Source: Pholis gunnellus
Taxonomy: Eukaryota > Chordata > Actinopteri > Perciformes > Pholidae
Reading direction: 5' to 3'
DNA length: 64,000 nucleotides
NCBI GenBank assembly: GCA_910591455.2
Contig: OU342822.1
Span: forward strand, 14,376,154 to 14,440,153
The notes under the pieces are model-generated. The model saw only the letters and a program-made list of their open reading frames with translations. It was not told the origin of the DNA and made no database searches. Shown here one piece after another: positions 26,601 through 38,600 of the stretch (positions within the stretch are counted from its first letter, which is position 1; every line of letters begins with the position of its first letter). The translations under genes were made by a program, and so were the position numbers.

Positions 26601-29600
26601 GCATCCTAACTTACTCTTAAACTTTGCATTGCAAAATGATGATAACAGCTTGGTTAACCATTAACTTAAATTTCCACCAAAGGAGAATGTTTCCCAACAA
26701 ATAACCTTTGTGACTGAATACATTACAGAGAGCCAGTACTGTACATAGGTCTCTGCGGTATATCAACAAATCATAGAAGCCGGAGTTCAGTTGTGGCTTT
26801 CTCACAAAGCTGCCCTTTTCCTCGAAACTGGCATGACGGCCACAAGAAGAAGTCCACTCATATGTCTAAGTGCTGAGTAAGTTACAAAAGACAGTGAGTC
26901 AGTCTGCTGACCTTTGTGGGGAGAAAAGTTACATTTCAATTGCTTCAGTGGCGACTGAATTTTAAACAAAAGTTAGACATTGCTCATAAACCGCTAAATG
27001 GGCCATGCAAAAAGATCTTAGTGGCTTTGTATTAACTGAGGTGGCAACTGAGGCATGAAGTCTCACATTTGACACCTGAAAACAAACTGCTGCTGTTTGT
27101 ACGTCAGTGCTCATGCGCAGCGCTTCGGACTGAATGTCAAGTACTTTTCTGAGTGATGCAAAGTGTTCCATTATTCCGTCAATGGACAACTAAATGTTTA
27201 AGGCTCTCGTTTTTCTAGAAGCTTCTGCTTAGAGCTTTACTAAAACAGCCCCTTTGAGTGAGGAGGACACTAAATGCATCTGGGAACACACTCTCTTTTC
27301 CCAAACTTTAACTTGTTTAAGGAAAAAAATATATATTTTTGAAGAAATCCTATCCCTAGGGTGCTCCTAAGTTAAACTCACCTTATTGTAAATAGGGGAC
27401 ATAATCATTTGTTAAGTACATGCAACAACAAAACACATGTGTCATTATCTATCTGTATCATAGCATTCAACCCTGAAACAGTCCCTCAAGTTACACAGGA
27501 ATCGTCTTCTGCATTCTTGGAATTCAAAATTGTTTTCCCACAGGAACGTTGGTAAACTCATTACAGAAGCAGTGATGAACAAAGAATTGCTGTATGTGAC
27601 GTAACATCAGTAGCTTGCTGTTACTCTACACAGCGTGTGTTTCACAGTCAGAAAGGTCTCACCTGTCATTATTGTGCCGATTAGAAGAAACACACAGAGG
27701 AAGATGTTTCCTGCCAGTGTGCCGAAGCTGTCCATGATCTTCCCCTGGCAGATGGTGAAAATAATGCCAAACACCTGTGCGTGCAGAAGACAATGCAATA
27801 GTGAGGAACACAGCTGGTGCTTGCATGCACACAAGCATTCTCACGACCGCAATAAAAGAAAATAAATGAAGCACTTCGTCTCTACACTTTATCACTCAAC
27901 GAAAACTTCAGGCAAAAATGCTGCATTCAGGGGAAGCCTGAGTATTACGGAGCCGCTTCCTGCAATCAGCTCTTCAGCGGCCGTTTCACAGAAGTGATTT
28001 GTCAATGGTGGCAGTGTCATAATTCATAAATTGTCACTCTGAAACAAGAAGGATGTTTGTCTGTTGCATGTTGGAGATTTGGTGAAACTGGTCCCAGGTC
28101 TGCAAGGAACAAACTCATCTGCAGACTTTTGCACATTTGACTGCACAGATTCTGCAGACTGTTGTTGTTAATATATGTGTTAGTTTCTGAGCTATGTATT
28201 GTTTTCATGTATGCACCCAGGTCTCTTTAGAAACCTGCAATGGTACTGAGTGACCGTTCAGGTGAAAGAAGGCAAATGACTCACTTATTTCTGTACAACC
28301 GGTAAAAACCAAACATTTCTTCTCACGCTATCTCTTTGGGCTTTTCTGCATTATTATGTTTTCAGTGACACTACGTGTCATTGAGGAGCACCTGTGCTGA
28401 ACAGTTGAGGAGTCCAGATGAGGTTCCCTCCGACTCTGGGTACGTCAGCTCGACTGCAAATTCAAAGCCCAACGGCAGGTAGCCCGTCATGAAGAACCTG
28501 GACACACACACATATACATATATATATAGCAGCACAGTGACACACAGTAAACATCAATGCTAATCATATAGAAGCACAAGCTGATTTAACCTCTTTTTTT
28601 CTGCTAAACCACAACATTTCTTGTACTAAACTGATCTAATTTCAGGATTACAGCCGGTATTTTTATACCATGGGTTTATACCAGTGGTTTATTTTTATGA
28701 ATGGGTTACATTAATGGGTTAATGCAAAAACACACCTCCTATACAGACTCTATCCAGTGATGTCGCTTGCCTCTCCCTCTTCATAATAACTTGCAAGTCC
28801 TCTAAGGAGTGTAAGCCTAAGCTACTTATCTATGGTTCAATGACAATGGCGATGCCGTGCAGGAATAACAGGCCCTTCCACTGAAGTGATGACGAGTCAA
28901 ACTAAATGTTGGTACAAGGTTGGTACACGGCAACGGCAGCAAAACACATCAGCCTGTGTCAGTACATACTGTATTTTTAGTCACATTTCTTTGACATTTA
29001 CGCACGCTCCCTCTGCCTATGGGTATTATTTGATAATAAGAACATAGATCCATAGTATGTATATGCCCATATAGGGTTTAAGTCCATCAAGAGTAAGGGA
29101 TAAGATAGTGATGCATAGAGAAATAGAAATTCTTATCAAAAACAAAACAAAATACTCGGGGCAATGCTTGTAAACACTGGAAAAGAAATGTTAACTTCAT
29201 GAATTGAATTCCAGCAGGAATGTGGAGCTAGCTGGAGCTCATTTAGTCCCCATTAACAATTCAGCTTTTCTTTCTGTTTGAGTTTGACTGTTCAGCCTGA
29301 GTCACATGAATGATGCACAACGGCTGGTACACATGCCACACATGCATGTGTGGCATGTGTACCATGTAGGCATGCCTTCACAGAAAGGGCGAACCCAATG
29401 TGGAAGACCAAACGGTGCCACTGAACAGGTGTAATGAGTTCACAACAGCCACATAAAAGGTTAGGACTGCATGTGAAGGTCTGCTTTTAACTAACTTGTA
29501 GATCATTTTTACTTATAAAGATGGAATTCATAGTGGCTCTACAACCTTCATTTGAATGCATTGTACCCGCGTTACTGTGATGCTTGTAATCTTTAAGTTT

Positions 29601-32600
29601 TAATTGTCCCATTATTGTTTGTTTAGAATATACAGCATGGAACCAGGTCTCACTGGAAAGCAGCAACGATATAAAGTGAATGAGCCAGATGCAATGAAGT
29701 CAATTAAATGAACTGTTAAGTATGATAACACACAACTGTGGCGTGTATTAAATATTTCTTTAGAAACGTAATTTTGGTTTTCTGTTCCTTGACTGAACAA
29801 ATTAAGTGTATAGCAAAAACATCCTTAGATCATAGTACTTCTATACCCCAAAAAAGAAAGAAATTATACCCAAGAGCTCCAGCGGTGATGAAGACCACCC
29901 AGATGTTTTCCAGATTGAGTGTAGCAGCATAGACTATCATCCCCACCAGAGACATGAAGTACACAGCGAGGGTCGTCTGCCTGGAAAAACACATGAAAGA
30001 CATACAACAATGAGCACTATAACTCATTATCATGGCAAAGTCAGAGTACTGCTGCATTTTACCTCTCCAAGTTAGAGTAGGTGCTGCAGTAGACTACTGT
30101 AGCTTCTCAGGTGATCACAACATAATCACAGCTACTTACTAATATATGAGACATGTTAAAAAAGTGCAGTATAGCATCCTATAGGGTTTTTAATAACATT
30201 GAAATGTTGAAAATAAACGTATGAACTGCAAAGTACTTGAGAATGGGTATAAAAATTAAATATGTGGGAAACAAAGCCAGCTTCCCTTTCTCCCTTTTGC
30301 AGATCAAAACTCTTGTAAGTTAGACCGGTTGACTGAACCCCCCCCCCCCCCCCCCCCATAGGGTGGACACTGCTGTCACAGCCAAAAGGCCCACAAGGTT
30401 AGTAAGATCGCTGTCCGAGCAGCATGCTGCACCTGGATAAACAGACAGAGTCCTGACAGCCAACACGCAAACACTAAACAAGATCTGCAGCGAGATGAGA
30501 AGCACAATGACAATAAACAGAAAAGAAAAAATGTTGGTGTAGCTGCGTAATGTCGGCTAAAATCATGTCAAAAACAACTTTGCGTCCCACTCTGTGAATA
30601 TTTTCGATTTCCCAACACTGGAAACTAAACTGTCCCTCAGGAGGAAGAAATGCTGTTCTTGGACTTTTTCTTTCTGACATTCGCCTTACTTGTAGGTTTT
30701 AGTTTTGTCCAACCAAATGCCGCAGATGAGGGAGCCGACCATCCCCGCAATGACAATGGTGAGGCCAATCCTCCCAGCATTCACCTCTTGTCCCTAAAAG
30801 GGTCAAGGAAGATGGGACATAGATTAGTGACCCGATGGCAAATTTGAGTGAGTTTCTACATTAATCTGGTGTCACATTTTTCATTTCTCTACAAAACCTA
30901 CTGATATGACAATAAAATCTAATCAACAGCTTCAGAAGGCAACATCATTCCAGAAACACATATGTAGCAGCAGCTTGTGTTGATACTTCCATAGAGAAAA
31001 GTATTTGCAATGCAAAATATAACAGCTGAACCAGCTTATCAAGTCCTGAAATGTCAACTTGTGGGAGGTGTAACAAGGGTTTTGGGTAATACAGTAGATA
31101 GTAATACAGAGGAAACACTATACTTTATGTCTAACTACATACAGACGCAGTAGGCAGGACTTACAGGGTAGTGCTGGATGATCATGCGGTTCAGCAGGGT
31201 GCCAACAGCATAGAAGCAACCCACGTTCAAACCTGTGAGTTGGGAAACAATGTCAAACAAAGTCCGCACACCACGACCCGCAGGACAAAAACATCTTTCA
31301 GAACATTTACGTTACGGAATCATACGAAATACTCTAAAGTCAGCAGTCGAAGGGTTTTTGGTTTGCAGTTGTGTCAAATTAACCTAATCAGGCTGGTTTC
31401 CAAAACAGAGAGCCGTCCCACACCAAGGACTTCTATAAAAGGACAGGACAGCAGTGAGTGTTTTGTCCTTGAACAAAAGATATAACGTCTGCAACTCAGA
31501 CATAAACTGCACAGAAAGAACATTCCCCCACATAAACAAGCACACTTGCAAATATGACTGTGTAAATACGTTAGTTGACATCAACAAGATATTTAGGACC
31601 AGCAGCTGCAGCTCAGTCAAACATACAGGGACAGGTGGAGCTGTGGCCTGCAGGACAGAGTTACAATCACAGGTAAATCCGATAGCTCCAGACCAACAAG
31701 TTACTGAGGCTCAACAGAGAGAGAACTAAATGATACAAATAACTGAAAAGCACTGAACTGTCGGTATATGTGAACTGCATAGTTAATCCGAAAAATGATA
31801 TTAGAAAAAGAGAGCAGGACAGAGACACACGCAGAAATATCACACTAATTCTAGTCACATGAATCGTATCACGAGAAATGACTCAGTGAGGTCGAGCGAG
31901 GTGAAAGGGTTTCCATAAACTGCTCACAGCTGTTGAAATTAGTCGCTGTGACAGGACAAGCTTGATATCTCAGAAACCTTCATAAAATGTTTGACCTTTA
32001 GGGCACATCGATTATTCGTTAAACATTGTCAGACTATAATCAAACTTTGAACCTCCCCAAGGCCCATTCACTCTCGTCTCTCTTGAACAATGATTTATAT
32101 GACATTTAAGGATCTGATAAACTTGTTAAACTGCAGGGCGTGTTCGGGCTTTCTTGAAAATCAGTTTGTTTTTCAAGTATGGAATGCCATTTCATTCAAT
32201 ATTAAATAAATACATAAATAAATAGGGCTATGAAATAAATCCTGAAATAAATAAATAAGACAATAGATACAAGTACATAAATGAGTCAATGTAGTTCAAT
32301 ATATAACTACGTCTTTGTTTAAAAAAGGAAATTTATAAAAAGGACTACTTTTATTCATTTACAGATCAAAGCACAATCATTAGTTTAATGTTTTGGTTCA
32401 CTCTCAAAGCCTCACTTTCAGATGAAGAAAACTCTAAAAACCCACCGTACAACAACCTGCTCAGCACCATGTAACAGAGATACAGAGCGGAGCATTTAGC
32501 AGCTAAAGAGAAAGATATTTCCCTCAGAAGATGGTGGAGACCAAAAGCAGAGCTAAAAGAGAGTGAATATTGGACCGACATGCATCAGATGACCATGAAC

Positions 32601-35600
32601 ATGACTTCAAATGAATGATAATGTCTGTAACTTCTGGATGTGTAAATAAGCGACTGTTTGCCAACAGGTTTGCCATAACGACATAAAAGATGATTATATG
32701 TCAATGTCGTGTTCACAACAAGAAAATCAAGAAATCGGTTACTGCAGCTTTAATGGTTACGGTGAAAGATAATACAAAATATATATAAATCAACCAAGAT
32801 ATTTTCCCACATTTTCTAACAATTAAAAACCACAGCACAAACAAATGACCAGGCTATTACTGTGGAGAAAGCTGATGACTAACCGTAAGTGATGATGAGG
32901 AGGTTGAAGGGTCTGTTTCGGAGAAGCCTCAGAATGGAGGCTGTGTAGGAGTAGTCCTCTGGTGGGATGCTACGAGCGGTGGCCTGGGCCTGAGTCGGAG
33001 GAAGTTCAGGACGCTCCTGGAAGACTGACATACGGAGAGACCGAAACCAATGTTTAATGCAGTGAACACGCATAACAGCAGCTGCAGACTCTACACGCAT
33101 GTAAATTATAATGCAGGTCACAGGTGAACAGGGAGGTCAGCCATGAGCAAACACAGTCAGGAAGAAACTGATGCACAAAATAATATGCTATTTATACATG
33201 TAGTATAACTATAGGTAGGAAGCTGTCCTGGAATATTATTAGCAAACATGCTGCATATTTAACATGCATTTATTATTTTGTCAGCATTTTGGCGAAACCT
33301 AAAGAGCTGTAGTTCAAATTATAGATTTCTTTTCACTCTGGAGCCACAAAAGGGCAAATTCTAAAAAGGGGAATATTGGGTACATTAAGGTTACTGTTGG
33401 ACATCATGTTCCTCCACTTTACGCAAGGAAGGACGGGTACACACTGAATGTGAGAGGGACACGGAGCTCAGCCTTCTAACAGGACACATTCAGACACAGC
33501 TGGATAGCTCCAGACACGTACAAGGTCAACACACCATATTTTGGGGGCGACAACTGTGACGTGACCCGTTTCCGTTTTTTCTGCTGCCTTCGGGCGTCAC
33601 GAGGAAATACAGATGTCCGTCTTTGTGGTTCTTGGAGCTGAGCCAGCCGTTTCCAAATCAGACTTGAGTTTGTGTTCAGTAACCAGGTCTCACTAATCCG
33701 GACAAACCGGCTCTTTGAGTTATTAATGACCTCAGCTACATTTGACTGCATGTCGTTGTAATTCAAAAGAAAGAAGATCTATTCAAATACTGTACATTAT
33801 TTTGTTTGTTCATGCTAATTTTTCTTTACCAACCCCCCCCGGTAATTCCCCTTATTCAATCAACCAGATCCACTCATATCTTTCTCTGTGGTGAACTTTG
33901 GCTGACAATCCGTTTACAGGAAGATAGCAGCCAAACGTCTTCTCTCTCTCTCTCTCCACACTTTGCACACACTTGCAAATCTCTGAATCCTGGGACTTTG
34001 TCTGCCCTGCTGACTCACAGGCCTGTTGCAGGGCCACAGATGGCCCTGCCAGCAGGACAACCCTCACACATGGCATCTTGCATGCATGCGCGAGGGTGCG
34101 CTATGTGTGCGAGTGTATGCGTCATCATATCATGGAACCACTGTGGCCAACTGGTGAGAATTATCGCGCTGGAGTAACTAAGAGAAGCAAAAGTCACAGC
34201 CATTGCCCAATAGAATCTATCACATGACCAACAGTGGGTGAATTTAAAATATCTATCCGTGTTTCTCTTGAAACAAACAACACTGACAGTTTGTCTGAAT
34301 GCTGTACATGGTGCCACTATGGAATGCCTTCACAAGCATGCTTTTGTGTTTCTGAATGCAGAACGCGTACGAGCGCAGCCGCCCTCCCCCTGTCCTGACA
34401 GGACAACAGCTTTTTCATGAAACTTGTTTCTCCTCCCTTACAACTACCCAGCCTACTGTTCAGTACTACATACTTACAAGCTCCTTTGTAATTGCATTCT
34501 GCAGAGACATTTGATTATTTTAGATGCATGCCAGATTGTAAAAGAAAAAGGATAATTTGAGCCCTGAATGTACTGGTCCGTAACATTGAATGAACATTCT
34601 TTGATTGATGCAATTAGTCTGTTTTTATGGTGTTTTACATTTCTGCTGTTTTGTTTTTTAAGTCTGTTATCTGTGTTTTTATGTGGTAAAACTGTTACGA
34701 TGCCATCTTGGCCAGGACAGCCTTGATGAAAATTCTCAATGGGATGATCCCGGTTAAGTAAAGGTTACATAAAAATACAAATAAAAAACTTATTCTGACT
34801 AATCTCCCTCCCTATGATTCCAGTCTTCAATGAGAACAGACAGAAAAACAAGTGTGATTTTCAACATGTGAGGTGCTAAATGGGCAATCAAAAATACAAA
34901 CTGATTGAATCGTTGGAAAAAAAACAATGAGGGTCAAAGGTCATTGGCAGCAGATAAAAAGCAGACAAGAACTCAGCATTTTTCCAAACAACTCACATCC
35001 TGTTAGTCACGTCTGTCAAGTCACGCCAGTTCCTTTTTACCAGAAAATGTCATTTTGTGATGACAGATCCTCTATTTCTATGATATCTAAAACAAACATA
35101 TACTTGTCAAAATAATATACTTTTCAGTATGCTGAAGCACTCACTTTTGTGCCTGTTCCCGAGACATTGCTCCTGTCTTTACTTGTACCATAATAGTATC
35201 TAGTCTGTGAATTTCCCCTTGAGGGAGGGCTTTGTGTTGGCGCGACCATGCAAGTCAGCACTTTTCTTGTCCACTGAATGGTGCTTCTTGTCAGAGTGGA
35301 AGTCTGCTGTAAATTAAGACCGTCATGAGGAGGATCCGCTGAATAAGAACATCCCACCGGCCTGAGCGAAAAAAGGCTCAGACAAAGCACAGGGAAAAAA
35401 TCTGAGTATATTTCTGAGTTACGGGATGAAATGTGGGGAAGTGGACTGAGGTGATGTCATCTTTGACTTCATTCGTTTCTCTCACTTGACTGCTTCACTG
35501 ACCATCCCGCCTCTCTATCCATTCACAAAAACAAACCTGCGGTTGCACGGTACTGTAAAAATCTGTTTTATTATAGCATTTAAATCCAGTTAATCTAGAT

Positions 35601-38600
35601 TTCATGCAAATCCCAAAACTGAAACTATTCAGGGTGTCTAGCCATGCAGAAAGTTTCAGTCTCATCGGCAGAGGGTTTAAGATATCCGGTGCTGTCTGCA
35701 AGGCTAGAGAACACTAGAAGGAAGTAAGTAAGTATGTAATAAAAACACTATGTTTTGTAATGTGGACAAAGCATCTTACCACAGACAACAAGGATGAAGA
35801 GTAAGGTAGCCACTCCTGCTGTGATGTAGAACATGATGCTGATGTGGTGAGCCAGCTCGTCCATGTCGTCCACGTTAGGCACCAGGATGGGTGGCACAAG
35901 GAACCCGATGGCAATACCCAGCTAGAAGACAATCGACACATACAACATGAATTAAAGACAAACAGTTTGGAGGTGACCACACATTGTTTCATCAGTAATA
36001 TCAAATCAAGGACGCTTTAATGCCATGTTTTCTATATATATATATCATACAGACTGACTGAGTGGTACCACAACATGTATTTAGGGGTTATTATTGCTTG
36101 TTTTGACAACAATTAAAGTATATATTTCAGTAATTTAATATAATTTATCGGTTTAACTATACATTTAAAAACTTTGCCAACAAAGTCTTGGTAGTCTTAT
36201 AACTACCAAATCAAGTGGCTTTATGTTGCAACAGCATATATGTCATCTGAATAATTCAATGCAGAACTTCACAATTGGGAAAGTGTTTTTTACATTTAAA
36301 CAGCTAAAACAGGCAAAGTACGGGGAGGTTTCAGCAAACAGTTAACACAATTTTCTCTGGACTCTCGCACCAAGACACTAGAAGTCCTATGTGACTCTGG
36401 CATCCAGCAGAGCTGCATAATCTACAGACAGCTGCCTCACTATGTGGACCCTGATTTTAAATGAGACATTCAGACAGACCTGGTTTCCCACAACTCCGAT
36501 GGCACAAGCCGTGGAAACCTCTTTCTCTCCAAACCACACTGAGGCGAGGTAAGAAGGAATACCAAGGATGAACACGGTGGCTACTGAGCACACAAACTGG
36601 CCCAAAAAGGTGACTAGGAACAGATTGGGACCGGCACTACCTATTTTAATCCAAGCACCAATGCAGTTAAAGGCCGACCCAACTAGGACAACTTCCCGGA
36701 TTCCCCTGTTCTCCAGTAGCCACAGGACGGGCACAATGAGTGGAATGTAAGTGAGCAGGTAGATCATGGACAGCCAGTCGACGGCCAGTGAGTCAATGTT
36801 GTAGAAGCGCATGAATATGTTGCCAATAATGCCGTACTGAAGCCACATGGAGGCATTGCTGGCTGAGACAGCGCTGAAGAGAAACAGCATGAACCAGCGA
36901 CGGTGGTAAAGTTTGGTCTCAGCCTTGGGGACCAGCTCTACCCGGTCACTCTGCAAAGTCTCGACGCCAATGGAGATGGCTCGGCCCAAAGGTCCTGGAG
37001 TCCACTGCATTGAAGCTAGGCCCGGAGCGGGATTCTTTGCAGCCTTGGACCACGGCCATTCTTCACCACCGAGTTCAGGATTTGCATGGTTGTCTTTCAA
37101 AGTATTGTTTTGTAGCATTTGAACTGTCCTGAAGTGGGCCCCTGGAGCGTGAGAGGTGAGAGGTCTTCAGATTTCGGAGCTTGTGTTTTAACAGCTTGCT
37201 GCCCAGCGAGCAAACTGCCTGTAGTTGAAATATGTAGTTTTCTCAGAGACGCCAGAGAGCGAATACAGCTGGAGTAACGATTGCCTTTACTACTCAACTG
37301 CATGTGATGGCACTGAGCCTCTATGCCACATGTCCACGTATTTATCACCTTCAGTCGCGTCATGTGATGTTAATGTAGGAAATCTTCCAATTACACTCAG
37401 ACCTTGTATTGCCTTTGTTTACTGTTCGATTAAAAGTGACCCCAGATAACAAAAAGAGACACATTTATCTGTTGAAATTTAAATAAGTCTCTTGTCAAGG
37501 CTAACTAATTGAGAAGGATTTTGTTAATGATCACCTATGGATCTCTGTACTGTTGAGGAGAATACCTAGATTATTTCTTTCCTTTAATCATTTTGGACGC
37601 ATGCTGTTTAAAATGTAGAATTTAACAGTTTTGTTTTTATAATTATAACTTTTTTAGTGTAATGTCTTTGAGTTACGACTTACTTTGACTCATATTATTT
37701 CATAAAGACCATTGAAGAGACTAATATGATGACGTGTGCCGATGTAAAGGCAGTAAGGATGCAATCAAATAACCTATGACACAACCAAACTGAGGCCTCT
37801 TTGTTCGGATGCACGATATCTAGCCCGGTCAATTATTATCGAGTCCTTGAAAATAGTTTGTCAAGCACAAATAACAGGAGACAAGTAAAGTACATTTTAT
37901 TTATATAGCGCCAAATCTCAACAGAAGTTATCTCACGACACTTTTCATGCGGCGCAAGTCTAAACTGTATTCTTTAATACGTCTTGGAAAAAGCTTCTGA
38001 TGTTAAGAAAATAAGCTCCGATACCTCCAAGTAATTCTGGCTGACTGGAAGTGTCCGTGAATAGTATGAAGGAAAAAGATTGATTGATAAACCTGTCTGA
38101 AGACCAAAGCGTTGAATACACAAAGTAAGAAACTAGTAAGAAACCAGAGGATTTGTTGTTGACAACATGCTCATTAGATGTCCATCAGAAAGCCCACAAA
38201 GTGTTCTTACTTTTTAAAACTACACCCAAAAACCCAGTTTGTGCTCTGGGTTACACACAGCCAATTATCCAGCACTAAGCGATGACTTCTCAGTGACATT
38301 TTACTTGGAGTTGTAAGTTGACTCAAGTGTTGTTTGTTTGGTGTTAAATATGATGCTCGAGAGCTCACATTAACAGCGGCACGATGCTGCTCTTTGCACT
38401 CCTGTCTGCTTATTTGGCTGCTCATGTGGATTTAAAAAATGCCCTGCTGGCTCTAATTTAAGCAGAAAAACAACACAACAACAGTTACTATTGTTTATGT
38501 GGATATAGTGGAAATAAGTCAAATGAGCATAGAATTTTGCGTTGTTTATTTAAAGTGACCCTCACAAGTCACAGTCAGCGATCCAGAAAACAGTTTCCAC

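Noticed and set aside
33806..34177. 123-codon frame in flvcr2 intron 2
   Set aside because: Intronic, no homology recognised, competing frames on the other strand.
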